A stretch of 64,000 bases of DNA from Thermoflexaceae bacterium. GTDB lineage: Bacteria > Chloroflexota > Dehalococcoidia > Tepidiformales > Tepidiformaceae. The first letter of the stretch is position 1, and each line of letters opens with the position of its first letter. The stretch covers positions 1 to 64,000 of the forward strand of contig JABTUD010000002.1 of assembly GCA_015075555.1 (NCBI GenBank), written 5' to 3'. A program made the translations under genes and the position numbers. Under the pieces are notes generated by a model that saw nothing but the letters and a program-made list of their open reading frames with translations, was not told the origin of the DNA and ran no database searches. Below are positions 1 to 8,509 of this stretch, one piece after another.

Positions 1-63
1 TTCCAGCACTGGCAGCCGATCCCCAGCTCCCGCTGGACGCGGTGCGACTTCGAAAAGGCGTGA
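1..63 (+). CDS. C-terminal end of an unknown protein (partial)
   Basis: The first frame of the window is open from base 1 to a TGA at 61-63 and encodes 20 residues ending DFEKA. A strong hairpin follows 12 bases later, as expected at the end of a transcribed gene. Too little is present to name the protein. The call rests on the open frame and the terminator only. Confidence 0.4.
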   Translation, partial: FQHWQPIPSSRWTRCDFEKA

Positions 64-75
64 AGCGCCGTTGCT

Positions 76-106
76 GCGGCTACCGGATGATGGTTCCGGT
101 AGCCGC
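76..106. terminator. Hairpin between convergent gene ends
   Basis: Two perfect 12-base arms (76-87 and 95-106) enclose a 7-base loop. The hairpin lies between the end of the partial forward gene at 63 and the end of the reverse MBL gene at 160, so it could terminate both transcripts. There is no clear T-run on either side. Confidence 0.6.
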
Positions 107-159
107 GGCCATTACAGGCACACCCGGTTGCTGAGCTTCAGGGTCGCGCTGCCGCGGCC

Positions 160-1131
160 TCAGAACGCGAAGGTCGTACCAACCGCGTTGTGGACGTACG
201 CCTCGGGAAACCCCGCAGCAATTGCCTGCTGGGCCCTCCAGCCCGTGCAATGGCCGGGGACGATCATCGCCGGGCTGAACTGCCGGAGCGCGTCGATCGT
301 CAGCGGGATGAGCGGGTCGAAGTAGGCGCCTGACAGGTGGAAGCCCCCCAGGACGCCGGCCACGGTCTCCACTCCCGTGAGCCCCACAGCACGCCGGACA
401 ATGTTGACGATGCCGCTGTGGCCACACCCGGTGAGAACAACAAGGCCCCGGCCACGCACATTGACAACCACAGCCTGGTCGTCAAGGAGGTGCGGTTCCG
501 GTTCCCATCGGCCTTCGCGTTCGGCCTGGAAGAACGGGAACCCCTGCTCGAAGTCCGTCACGCGCGGAACTTCGCCCGTGACAAGCAGGGCGTCGTGGAA
601 GAGGAGCGATGGGTCTTCTGATTCCTGGAGGTCGAAACCGGCCCCTTCGAGCGCTGCTCGTGACGGCGGCGGCAGCGGCAGGGGCGTGATGTTCGGGGGC
701 GCGCTTCGCCGCTTCGTATAGGCTCCCGGGTGTACCAGCAAGGGCATATTCGCCTTCCCCAGGCGCTCGGCCAGCCCGGCAAGCCCACCGGTGTGGTCGA
801 AGTGACCGTGCGAAAGGATGACCGCCTCTATCTCCTTCGGGTCGAGTTGCAGTCGGTCCATGTTCTCGATGAGTCCGTTGGCGGAGAGGCCAGCGTCGAA
901 GAGCAGCCGGTGAGCCTGGCGGCCCACCTGGACCGTGACGAGGGCCGCGAATCCGTGCTCTGCCCGGAGGCTCTCCATGGTCTCGGGCGCATCGATGAGC
1001 GGGTTGTGGACTCCGCGCACCCACGGGTTCCGGCGCACCTGTTCCTCGCCGGGAAGAAGGGCATCGACCTGGTTATCGACGAGCGTTGTGATCTCAAGGG
1101 CGTCGGCTTCGAGGAGTGGCAAGGGCGGCAT
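160..1131 (-). CDS. MBL-fold metallo-hydrolase
   Basis: This 323-residue protein has the metallo-beta-lactamase zinc motif [11 protein letters not shown] in its N-terminal half and further metal ligands downstream (GCGHSG, GGFHLSG, PGHCTGW). This arrangement matches the MBL subgroup annotated as dihydropterin-aminobenzene phosphate synthase-like, which act as hydrolases of unknown substrate in most bacteria. The frame is open further upstream, but the ATG at 1131 has a GGAG six bases before it and gives a normal N terminus. The gene is divergent from ispG with about 90 bases between starts. The family is secure; the substrate cannot be inferred. Confidence 0.85.
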   Translation of the reverse strand: MPPLPLLEADALEITTLVDNQVDALLPGEEQVRRNPWVRGVHNPLIDAPETMESLRAEHGFAALVTVQVGRQAHRLLFDAGLSANGLIENMDRLQLDPKEIEAVILSHGHFDHTGGLAGLAERLGKANMPLLVHPGAYTKRRSAPPNITPLPLPPPSRAALEGAGFDLQESEDPSLLFHDALLVTGEVPRVTDFEQGFPFFQAEREGRWEPEPHLLDDQAVVVNVRGRGLVVLTGCGHSGIVNIVRRAVGLTGVETVAGVLGGFHLSGAYFDPLIPLTIDALRQFSPAMIVPGHCTGWRAQQAIAAGFPEAYVHNAVGTTFAF

Positions 1132-1207
1132 GCATTGCTCCGGTGGAAGGTGGTGCCGGCATCGTACCCCTGGAACGGCAGCGACCGCCCGTTTCGGCCG
1201 CCCCTGA

Positions 1208-1213
1208 TACACT
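1208..1213 (+). promoter_or_regulatory. Putative -10 box (TACACT) for leaderless ispG
   Basis: TACACT ends 8 bases before the ispG ATG, so transcription would begin at or next to the start codon. No ribosome binding site is visible. No convincing -35 box was found. Part of a pattern seen at nine genes in the window. Confidence 0.45.
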
Positions 1214-1221
1214 CAAACCCA

Positions 1222-2385
1222 ATGAAACGCGCCGAATCACGCCCGGTAAGGGCCGGAACCACCACCATCGGGGGTGGAAGCCCCATCGTCGTGCAGTCGA
1301 TGTGCGCCACGCGCACCCAGGACGTCGAGGCGACCGCTGCCCAGGCGAGCATGCTGCACAGCGCCGGCGCCGGGCTGGTGCGAATCGCCGTCGACAGCGC
1401 GAAGGATGTCGCCGCGCTCGCCGAAGTCCGGGCCCGCGTCCCCGAAGCGAACCTGGTGGTCGACCTGCAGGAGAACTACCGGCTGGCGGCGCAGGTTGCT
1501 CCCCATGTGGCGAAGATCCGCTACAACCCCGGCCACCTGTACCACCACGAGAAGGGCCGCCCGGTTCGCGACAAGGTGGCGTCCATTGCCGAGACCGCGA
1601 CACGGCACGATTGTGCGCTCCGCATCGGCGTGAACTGCGGTTCGGTCGATCCTGAAATGGCAGCCCGCTTCGATGGGGCCGATCCCCGGGATCTGGCGGG
1701 GGTGACGGCGATGGTGGAGAGCGCGCTGGAGCACTGCCGATACCTCGACGACCTCGGTTTCGAGCGCTATGTCGTCTCGATGAAGGACAGCGACCCCCGC
1801 AAAGTGATTGAGGGGAACCGGCGCTTTGCAGCCGCCCGGCCCGATGTGCCCCTTCACCTGGGTGTGACGGAGGCGGGCATGCTCCCCGACGGGGTCATCA
1901 AGACCCGCATCGCCTTCGAGCAGCTCCTCAGCCAGGGGATTGGCGATACGCTCCGGGTTTCGCTCACGCTGCCGTTCGCCGAAAAGTGGCGCGAGGTCGA
2001 CGCCGGGCGGCAGATCATCGCCGATGTGGAGGCGGGGCGCTTCCGCTCCGTGCCCGAGTTCCTCGACCACGGCCTGAACATCATCAGCTGCCCGAGCTGC
2101 AGCAGGGTCGAAAACGAAGCCTTCGTGGACCTCGCCTTCAAGGTCCGGGAGATGGCGCAGTTCGCCAGGGATTTCGACATAACGATTGCGGTGATGGGCT
2201 GCCGCGTGAACGGCCCCGGGGAGACGGACGATGCCGACCTGGGCCTCTGGTGCGGTCCGGCCGCGGTGAATCTGAAGCGGGGCGGCGAGACCGTGGGTGC
2301 GTTCCCTTACGATGCGGTCCTCGATCGTCTGAAGGATGAGCTGGACACGTTAATCGCCCGGAAAGGGCAGCCTGCCGCCCGGTGA
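1222..2385 (+). CDS. ispG: 4-hydroxy-3-methylbut-2-enyl-diphosphate synthase
   Basis: IspG reduces 2-C-methylerythritol cyclodiphosphate to HMBPP, the penultimate step of the MEP isoprenoid pathway, using a [4Fe-4S] cluster. The 387-residue product begins with the typical RPVRAG and [11 protein letters not shown] segment and carries the C-terminal cluster ligands in CPSCSR and GCRVNGPGE. The length is normal for the short bacterial form. The open frame extends upstream to 730, but that part is antisense to the MBL gene and the ATG at 1222 is the family start. dxs, the first enzyme of the same pathway, lies about 14 kb downstream. Confidence 0.97.
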   Translation: MKRAESRPVRAGTTTIGGGSPIVVQSMCATRTQDVEATAAQASMLHSAGAGLVRIAVDSAKDVAALAEVRARVPEANLVVDLQENYRLAAQVAPHVAKIRYNPGHLYHHEKGRPVRDKVASIAETATRHDCALRIGVNCGSVDPEMAARFDGADPRDLAGVTAMVESALEHCRYLDDLGFERYVVSMKDSDPRKVIEGNRRFAAARPDVPLHLGVTEAGMLPDGVIKTRIAFEQLLSQGIGDTLRVSLTLPFAEKWREVDAGRQIIADVEAGRFRSVPEFLDHGLNIISCPSCSRVENEAFVDLAFKVREMAQFARDFDITIAVMGCRVNGPGETDDADLGLWCGPAAVNLKRGGETVGAFPYDAVLDRLKDELDTLIARKGQPAAR

Positions 2386-2424
2386 GCCGTGGCCATCACC
2401 ACCGGGCCGCGAACGGCCAGGGAC

Positions 2425-3030
2425 CTACCTCCCTCGTTTCTCCCGGCGCCACACGCTTGCCGCGATGAGCGTTGAGGCGATGGCCGAGCCACTGAGGCCG
2501 AGGACAAGGTCGCCGAGGGTGTCGGTGTAGGCGGTCTCCAGCTCGGGTGAGTTGCGAATGAAGGCGAAGTATTCGAGGACCTCCCAGGCGATGGCGGTGG
2601 CGCCGCCAAACCACACTCCAAGGGCGAGAACGTTCCACCACGGCAGACGCAGCGGGCGGATGGTGAGCGCAAAGGCGCCCGTGAGCAGTCCCCAGTTCAC
2701 AAAGTGGTTGGCGTCGTCCCACCACCAGATGGTGTTGTAGAGATTGGCCGCATTCCCGGCTGTGTCGATGACGAATGGCAGGATCACGACGATGTCGGGC
2801 GCGACCGGAAAGGGGCGCCTGCGGAAGAATAACCACCACCCGGCAGGCACGAGGATTCCGGACAGGGGGTAAGTGAGGATGCGCGTGCCGATGGCCTTCC
2901 CCTCGAACTGCTCCCAATCGGGGAAGACCACGGCGAGCAGGAGCAGCGCCACCAGCGCCAGCTTGAGCGCAACGTCCAGGGCGAAGAGGGGATTGCGAAT
3001 CGGGACGGTGACGGGCGTTCCGCGTGTCAT
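2425..3030 (-). CDS. Integral membrane protein, YjdF/DUF2238-like
   Basis: The 201-residue protein has about five hydrophobic segments. Conserved-looking polar residues sit at membrane edges: WWDDANHFVNW near residue 100, EVLEYF near 150 and DTLGDL near 172. This pattern of D/H, E and D motifs resembles the YjdF (DUF2238) membrane family, whose function is not established. The call comes from motif pattern alone. The gene is convergent with ispG and divergent from the lipoprotein gene that follows. The C terminus is basic (WRREKRGR), consistent with a cytoplasmic tail. Confidence 0.6.
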   Translation of the reverse strand: MTRGTPVTVPIRNPLFALDVALKLALVALLLLAVVFPDWEQFEGKAIGTRILTYPLSGILVPAGWWLFFRRRPFPVAPDIVVILPFVIDTAGNAANLYNTIWWWDDANHFVNWGLLTGAFALTIRPLRLPWWNVLALGVWFGGATAIAWEVLEYFAFIRNSPELETAYTDTLGDLVLGLSGSAIASTLIAASVWRREKRGR

Positions 3031-3169
3031 GGCGGACGAGTCTACCGCGGGAGCGGCTGCTCGTGGCAGCGACAGAGGATTTGACCCGGCCCGTCCGCCA
3101 GGGGAGAATCCGCGCTCGTAGGACCGTGTTGATCACTGCAACTCATGGACGACCACCAGAAGAGTAGTC

Positions 3170-4495
3170 GTGAAACGAGCACTATCCAGCCTCGCCCTGG
3201 TAGCCAGCCTGTGTACCGTTCTTGCCTGCGGTGGCGGGGCCGGTAACGACTCGCCAGGAGCGACCGCCACCGCGGCCGTGACCGCTCCCGAGGAGAGCCC
3301 CACAGGCGCCGCCACCCCTGCCCGCCTGGCTGCTTCCATCGCCCAGGTCGAGCTTGCGAAGGATGGCACTCCCAGCGGTGGCCGCGTCATGCTCAGCGCT
3401 GCGAGCGAGCCGGGAGTGCGGACCGTATGGGTGAGCGTCCATGTCTCCCGCGAGGGGGCTTCGCTCGGCGCCGTCACCTTTATCGCCCAGCGCGGCACAT
3501 GGACCGAAATCCCGGCTATTCCGCACCTGCGCGCTGCGGCGGCAGGCGAGTACGAGGCAGCGTTTGCGGTGGTTCCCGGCGACGACAAGAAGACGGTGCG
3601 GTTCATGGTCACGGGGTCGAACCCCACTCTTGCCTCCAATGCCGGGCTGGCATCGGACTTCGCCGGGGCCGTCCTCGCCCTGGGCGTTCCCTACGTCAAG
3701 GGATTCGAGAAGGGACTCCCGGCCGACCCGAAGGAGTGGCGGGTGGAATCGTTGGCGGCCATTGCGAAGACCTCGTTCACGCCCCAGGAAGCATCCGGGA
3801 TCCGTCTCTACTTCAACTCTGACGTCACGCTGGCAGGGCGCGAGACCGTGACGTGGAAGCGCAACGGCAAGGAGCTAGGCCCCCCGCAGATGCCGGTACC
3901 TGAAGGAGGAAAGCTCTGGGCCGCCGACTTCGGTCATCCGCCGGCGCCCGGCGACTACGAGGCGGTCCTCGCCGGCCACGGGGGGTCGCGGACGTTGAAG
4001 TTCCAGGTACAGCCCACCGCAGGGGACCCTGGCAAGCTCCAGGCCGTGGGCGTTGTGGCGAAGGACGCCGAAGGCCTCGTGAAGTCAAAGGCCCTGCCTG
4101 CGGCGAGGGAGCTCTCCGGGTCACTGGATGCATGGGCCCCGGTCACCGTGGTCTTCAGCGTTGCCGGGGCGGCTGACGCCATGGCTTTCGAGTGTGTGGT
4201 GACACTCGCTGGCACCGCCGTGTCCCGGGGCGCCCCGAGGGCCGTGGGCAGCACCGGCTACGCCTTCGAACTCGGCGCGGGCCGGAAGGGACCGCTCCCG
4301 CCGGGCAGCTACGAGTACGCCGTGACGAATCTCGCCACGGGCGAGGTTGCCCCGGGCGCCTTCACGGTGACCGATGCCAATCCCCGGAGCCCGACACCAG
4401 CTCCGACCGCGGGCACGATCTCGGCCATCGACCAGCTGGCCACCATCGAGGCCGCATCACGAACTCCGACACGGACCCCGACCCCCAGGCCCTGA
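3170..4495 (+). CDS. Predicted secreted lipoprotein, unknown function
   Basis: A GTG start gives a 441-residue protein with a lipoprotein signal: basic MKR, hydrophobic core and lipobox LACG with Cys20. The mature N terminus is rich in Gly, Thr and Ala, a usual flexible linker after lipid attachment. Four or so repeated stretches of beta-like sequence with phrases such as PGDYEAV, AGEYEAA and PGSYEYA suggest tandem Ig-like domains. The C terminus is a Thr/Pro tail (RTPTRTPTPRP). It is convergent with the PatB gene with only 7 bases between stops. No enzyme motif was seen. Confidence 0.75.
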   Translation: MKRALSSLALVASLCTVLACGGGAGNDSPGATATAAVTAPEESPTGAATPARLAASIAQVELAKDGTPSGGRVMLSAASEPGVRTVWVSVHVSREGASLGAVTFIAQRGTWTEIPAIPHLRAAAAGEYEAAFAVVPGDDKKTVRFMVTGSNPTLASNAGLASDFAGAVLALGVPYVKGFEKGLPADPKEWRVESLAAIAKTSFTPQEASGIRLYFNSDVTLAGRETVTWKRNGKELGPPQMPVPEGGKLWAADFGHPPAPGDYEAVLAGHGGSRTLKFQVQPTAGDPGKLQAVGVVAKDAEGLVKSKALPAARELSGSLDAWAPVTVVFSVAGAADAMAFECVVTLAGTAVSRGAPRAVGSTGYAFELGAGRKGPLPPGSYEYAVTNLATGEVAPGAFTVTDANPRSPTPAPTAGTISAIDQLATIEAASRTPTRTPTPRP

Positions 4496-4502
4496 GCCTG
4501 CC

Positions 4503-5663
4503 TTAGTTCAGGCCACGGATCGCCCGCGCCATCCGTGCCAGACCCTCTTCGAGCATGGAGCGCGGGCAGGCGAAGTTGAGACGGACGAAGCCGCGCCCGT
4601 GCTCGCCGAAACTGGCGCCGTCGCTGAGTCCCACCTTCGCCCGGTCGAGGAAGAAGCGGTAGGGGTCGTCCTTCGCGGGCACGAGGTCGCGGCAGTCGAG
4701 CCAGGCGAGGTAGGTGCCCTCGGGTGGCTCCAACCGGATCCCCGGGAGCTCGCTCGATACATAACGCGACAGGTAGTCGCGATTGCCCTGGAGGTAACCC
4801 AGGAGCTCGGCGAGCCACCCGTCGCAGTCGCGGTAGGCGGCCAGCGTGGCGGTGTAGCCAAGGATGTTCACTGCCTTCACAAGGTCGCCGCGTGCTGCAA
4901 CAAAGCGCTCGCGAAGTTCTTGATTCGGGATGATGGCAATCGAAGTCTTGAGCCCCGGCAGGTTGAAGGTCTTACTCGGTGCCATGAGAGTGATCGTGCG
5001 CGCTTCGATCTCGGGTGAGAGGGTCGCAACAGGGACATGCTCGTGACCGGGGTAGACGAGGTCGCAATGGATCTCGTCGGACACGATCAGTATCTCGCGG
5101 TCCAGGCAGACCCCGGCCATGGCGGCAAGCTCGCCGCGCGTGAAAACGCGCCCGGTGGGATTGTGGGGGTTGCAGAGGAGGAAGACGCGCGTGTGGCTGG
5201 TGATTGCTGATTGAAAGGATGCGGAGTCGCACCGGTAGCGTCCGCCGGGACCCGGTGGCAACAACGCCTCATGGCGCTCCAGGCCGTAGTTCCCCGGGCA
5301 GCGAAGGATGGGCTCGTAGGTTGGTGCGTGCATGAGCACACCATCCCCCGGGGCGGTGAACTCCTTCACGGCCAGGTTGAAGGAAGAGATGACCCCGGGC
5401 AGGAGCACGATTGCCCCGGGTTCTACCACCCATCCGTAGCGCTGCGCCAGCCTTGCGCACACCACCTCGAAGAACTCGGGCTGCTCCTTGCCATACCCGA
5501 AGAAGCCATGCTCGACTCGCTCATGCAGGGCACGGATTACCGGTTCAGGCGAGCGGAAGTCCATGTCGGCGACGAACATCGGCAGGACATCCGGGGGATG
5601 CGTGTGCCACTTGGCGCTTTCCGATGGCGTGCGGTCGTAGACGGCGTTGAAGTTATGGGGCAT
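4503..5663 (-). CDS. PatB/MalY-type aminotransferase (putative C-S lyase)
   Basis: This 386-residue fold-type I PLP enzyme has CNPHNPTGRVF, SDEIHCDLVYPG and the PLP-lysine segment APSKTFNLPGLK. Start (FNAVYDRTPSESAKWH, FVADMDFRSPEPV) and motifs match the PatB/MalY branch, in which many members are cystathionine beta-lyases that release homocysteine, ammonia and pyruvate. A true transaminase role cannot be excluded from sequence. It lies alone, convergent with the preceding lipoprotein, and downstream of the ssrA terminator on the same strand. Confidence 0.88.
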   Translation of the reverse strand: MPHNFNAVYDRTPSESAKWHTHPPDVLPMFVADMDFRSPEPVIRALHERVEHGFFGYGKEQPEFFEVVCARLAQRYGWVVEPGAIVLLPGVISSFNLAVKEFTAPGDGVLMHAPTYEPILRCPGNYGLERHEALLPPGPGGRYRCDSASFQSAITSHTRVFLLCNPHNPTGRVFTRGELAAMAGVCLDREILIVSDEIHCDLVYPGHEHVPVATLSPEIEARTITLMAPSKTFNLPGLKTSIAIIPNQELRERFVAARGDLVKAVNILGYTATLAAYRDCDGWLAELLGYLQGNRDYLSRYVSSELPGIRLEPPEGTYLAWLDCRDLVPAKDDPYRFFLDRAKVGLSDGASFGEHGRGFVRLNFACPRSMLEEGLARMARAIRGLN

Positions 5664-5725
5664 GGTCGCGATTCTAACCGCCGCCGGCGTTCTGGTGGTG
5701 GTTGTGGGGCCCGCCGAAGGAACGA

Positions 5726-5756
5726 AACGGGGGCCACCGCATTGGCAGCCCCCGTT
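5726..5756 (-). terminator. Rho-independent terminator of ssrA
   Basis: Arms of 9 bases (5726-5734 and 5748-5756) form a GC-rich hairpin. Read on the reverse strand it begins 7 bases after the tmRNA CCA end and is followed by TTTCGTTCC. Position and T-run fit an intrinsic terminator for ssrA. Confidence 0.7.
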
Positions 5757-5763
5757 GGGTGAT

Positions 5764-6119
5764 TGGTGGAGACGCGGGGGAGTTGAACCCCCGGTCCAGC
5801 GAAGTTCAGCTCCGGATTATCCTACAGGCTTTCCCACCGATTCGGGTCTCGCCGGGCGCGTCAGTGGTGGTCCCCATGCCACCCGGCCAGCCGATGAGTC
5901 TTTCGCGGCCGTTATCGGCGTCGAACCGCGGCACCCTGGCATTGCGTCGTTCCCGGAAACCCCACCAGGGCGAGAGCCGCCGGGAACGTCGCCGCTATTT
6001 AAGCGGCGAGAGCGAGTTGGCGATTGCCAGTTGTTTTCGGCCGCCTGATTTACGAGGGTGACAGCCAACCTCGGCCTGCTATCCGGCTACCTGGCTCCCT
6101 GTCGAATCCTTTCGTCCCC
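5764..6119 (-). ncRNA. ssrA: Transfer-messenger RNA (tmRNA)
   Basis: tmRNA frees stalled ribosomes and adds a degradation tag, working with SmpB (encoded at 15647). On the reverse strand the 3' end reads CGTCTCC-A-CCA, with a T arm of GGGGG/CCCCC around TTCAACT. The 5' end starts GGGGACG, which pairs over 7 bases with the 3' acceptor strand (one G-U), and is followed by the tmRNA-typical GGATTCGACAGGG. The length of 356 nt is normal. CCA is encoded. The tag frame is described separately and is unusual. The -10 box lies about 40 bases upstream, so a short 5' leader must be removed. Confidence 0.95.
5999..6046 (-). other. Predicted tmRNA tag reading frame
   Basis: Only one of the three frames ends with the common hydrophobic tag end LALAA followed by TAA (6001-5999). 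Read back in that frame the tag is RRPKTTGNRQLALAA. The bases before the first AGG (TAAATC) resemble the conserved TAGTC that precedes the resume codon in Escherichia coli. A resume codon of AGG would be unusual, as GCN is typical. In a neighbouring frame the sequence begins GCG GCC GAA AAC AAC (AAENN), a more standard tag start, but that frame has no nearby stop. Confidence 0.5.
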
Positions 6120-6160
6120 GGAATCTGGCGAGGATGCGCGCAAACGCACCCGCCAGACCC

Positions 6161-6170
6161 ATCATAGCAC
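6161..6170 (-). promoter_or_regulatory. Extended -10 promoter of ssrA
   Basis: The reverse strand reads GTGCTATGAT, an extended -10 element (TGC-TATGAT) about 42 bases upstream of the mature tmRNA 5' end. The identical 10-mer lies upstream of infC at 47558-47567. No clear -35 box is present. Confidence 0.5.
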
Positions 6171-6194
6171 GCCTGTTCGGTCCGCGAGCGGGTC

Positions 6195-7175
6195 CTACGC
6201 CTTGAAGTGAAGGGGCGAAGCGGCGCTCCAGGGGGCTGGCGTCTCCTGGACGTCGAACTTGACTTCCTTCCAGGTGACCGTGACTTCGCCCTCGGCGCCA
6301 CTCGCAGCAGGGTCGACCATCACTTCGAACATGCCGTTGCGGAGCTCCTCCGCCGGGCGGGCGAGAACCTGTAGGAACGAGTGGGCGGCCTCGTGTGTTT
6401 CGAGCATGCGCGGTTGCCAGCGGCCGAAAACCTTCGGGTTCTCGGCGTACTCGCCTGTCATCCCGGTGCGCACGAAGGGATACATGACGGAGAAGGCGGT
6501 GACGAGGTTCGACAGCTTGCCGAGATTCACCTCGAGCACCTTCGGCAGCTGGAGCACGGCCCAGTTCGCGATGGCGTAGCCGGGGACGCTCACGCCCGGG
6601 TCGATGGACTGGCGCGAGGAGATGTAAACGATCTGCAGGGGCTCGTTCGCGTAGACGGCTTCGCCCGACCACAGGTGCGTCATCGCCAGGAAGCCATCGA
6701 TCTTTGTATCTAGCACGTCTCGCGATTCGATCAGGTTGCTGATGAAGGCCTGGCGGACACGGGCGCGGCGCATCGCGCGGGATTCGCCTTCGACTTCGCG
6801 GAGCGCCCGGCCGAACGAGTAGCCCTTCTCCGTGAGGCCCGAGTTGCAGATAACCAGGTTGGGCGCGCCGCCCATCTTCTCCATGATGTAGGTACGGGTC
6901 GCCCAGAGGTCGCCCATGTTGGTGACATCGGCCTGCACGGGGAAGGCTTCGATGCCCTGGCTACGGAGGTAGTCGACGAGGTCGAGGCCGTCGTTGTAGG
7001 AGCTGTGGAAATGAACGCCGACGCAGGCCGCGCCATTCAGGCCGGCCGCAAGCGCGAAGCCCTGGCCCATGCTGCCGTCCTTGCCTGCGCCGCTGATGAG
7101 CACGCGCTTTCCGCGGACGCCTGCGGCGAAGGCGGCGGGGAATCGGAACTTCGATGGGTCAACGGTGAAGGCCAC
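6195..7175 (-). CDS. SDR-like protein with altered catalytic motif
   Basis: The 326-residue protein has a Rossmann fold of the short-chain dehydrogenase type. The nucleotide loop SGAGKDGSMGQGFA lies near residue 30, NSG near 112 and the catalytic serine region YISSRQS near 190. At the expected Tyr-x-x-x-Lys the sequence is YAIAN, so the catalytic lysine appears replaced by asparagine (a lysine does occur 10 residues later). An Asn substitution would be expected to weaken or change normal SDR chemistry. The C-terminal 60 residues are an extension beyond the core fold. The gene stands alone upstream of ssrA. Substrate unknown. Confidence 0.75.
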   Translation of the reverse strand: MAFTVDPSKFRFPAAFAAGVRGKRVLISGAGKDGSMGQGFALAAGLNGAACVGVHFHSSYNDGLDLVDYLRSQGIEAFPVQADVTNMGDLWATRTYIMEKMGGAPNLVICNSGLTEKGYSFGRALREVEGESRAMRRARVRQAFISNLIESRDVLDTKIDGFLAMTHLWSGEAVYANEPLQIVYISSRQSIDPGVSVPGYAIANWAVLQLPKVLEVNLGKLSNLVTAFSVMYPFVRTGMTGEYAENPKVFGRWQPRMLETHEAAHSFLQVLARPAEELRNGMFEVMVDPAASGAEGEVTVTWKEVKFDVQETPAPWSAASPLHFKA

Positions 7176-7320
7176 GGGCGGAACTCCTCGAAAAGGCTCG
7201 GCTGGCGAGCGGATGGTGTGAAGCGAAGCCTACAGGCAGGCTGGTATTGACGCCAATGGCGTAGTGGCCTTCATGGTATTTCTGCGGGCTATGGGACACC
7301 CCCGGCGGCGGCCGGGCGCT

Positions 7321-8502
7321 TCAGGCCAGCGGCAGGCTCATGCGAAAGACCGAGCCCTCGCCGGGGGAAGAATCGACGGTTACCTCACCCTTCATGGCGT
7401 GAACCAACTCGCGGACGATGGCCAGGCCAAGGCCAGCGCCCCCATCCCTCCGGTTGCGCCCGTTGTCGACCCGGTAGAAGCGATCGAACACGTGGGCAAG
7501 GCTATCGGGAGAGATCCCGGGGCCATTGTCGGCAACCTCGACAACCGCCCGGTCATTCTCCACGCGAGCAGCGATTGTCACGGTGGAACCCGGGGCGGAG
7601 TACTTGATGGCGTTATCGGCCAGGTTGAATACGCAGCGGTAGAGCATGTCATCGACGGCGAAGGCATGTACCCCCGTTTCGGTCTGGAGGTTGATCGAGG
7701 TGCCCCTGGCTGCTGCCATGGGCGCGACCTGTCCCGCGACCTCGCGGACCAGCCCGGCGAGGTCGACCGGACCGGCGTCCGGGGCCTCGTGGCTGTTGCT
7801 GGAGAGGAGAAGCAGGTCCTCGCTGAGCCGCGTCAGGCGCTCGGTCTGCGACTTCACGGTTTCGAGGAGAGCGCGGTATTCGCCGGGCGTGATATCGGGG
7901 TCCATCTCGGCGACTTCAATGTTCATGCGAATGGCCGCGAGGGGTGTGCGCAGTTCGTGGGAGGCGTCCTGGACGAACTGGCGCTGTTGGTCGAAAGAGG
8001 CTTCAATCCGGCCGATCATCGAGTCGAACGTATCGGCGAGGAGCTTGAGCTCGTCGTCAGGGCCCTGGTGGTTGATGCGGCGGCTGAGGTTGGTGGCGCT
8101 TATCTCCGACGCAACCTGGGTGATGTCGCGCACGGGCCGCAGCATCATGCCCGAGAGGACGAAGCCGCCCACGCCCGAAGCGACGGCAAGACCAACGACG
8201 GCCAGCAGCGACCAGGCGCGCAACCGGTCGAGGTTCCGGGAGTAGATCTGGTCTTCGGCCTCTTTGACGATGAAGCTCGGCGTGACCACGGGCTGGAAGC
8301 CGCTGATGGCCTGCCCGGGACCGGTGCGGATGGGCTGCCATTCGACATCGTTCAGGCGCACGCCTTGAAGCACGACCACGTGTGGCTGATCGAGGCGAGC
8401 AGCTACGTTCAGTGCGAGAACGAAGGCAATACCGAAGACGAGCAGGAGGCTCGAATACCAGACCGTCAGGCGAAAGCGGACGGTGCGCACAAGCAGGGGC
8501 AT
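7321..8502 (-). CDS. Membrane sensor histidine kinase (HAMP, HisKA, HATPase)
   Basis: The 393-residue kinase has a first membrane helix at about 12-35, a short extracytoplasmic domain, and a second helix at about 96-120. These are followed by HAMP, the HisKA box DASHELRTPLAAI with phospho-accepting His182, and an ATPase domain with DNAIKYS, VADNGPGIS and GAGLGLAIV. All kinase boxes are intact. It lies 7 bases downstream of the response regulator gene on the same strand, so the two form a two-component operon of the OmpR type. The sensed signal is not evident from the ~60-residue periplasmic segment. Confidence 0.93.
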   Translation of the reverse strand: MPLLVRTVRFRLTVWYSSLLLVFGIAFVLALNVAARLDQPHVVVLQGVRLNDVEWQPIRTGPGQAISGFQPVVTPSFIVKEAEDQIYSRNLDRLRAWSLLAVVGLAVASGVGGFVLSGMMLRPVRDITQVASEISATNLSRRINHQGPDDELKLLADTFDSMIGRIEASFDQQRQFVQDASHELRTPLAAIRMNIEVAEMDPDITPGEYRALLETVKSQTERLTRLSEDLLLLSSNSHEAPDAGPVDLAGLVREVAGQVAPMAAARGTSINLQTETGVHAFAVDDMLYRCVFNLADNAIKYSAPGSTVTIAARVENDRAVVEVADNGPGISPDSLAHVFDRFYRVDNGRNRRDGGAGLGLAIVRELVHAMKGEVTVDSSPGEGSVFRMSLPLA

Positions 8503-8509
8503 GCGCAGC

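Noticed and set aside
730-1221. Upstream extension of the ispG frame
   Set aside because: The extension is antisense to the MBL gene, and IspG family proteins begin at the ATG at 1222.
5647-6048. Forward frames over the tmRNA gene
   Set aside because: The region folds as tmRNA, with encoded CCA, acceptor pairing and T arm; these frames are incidental.
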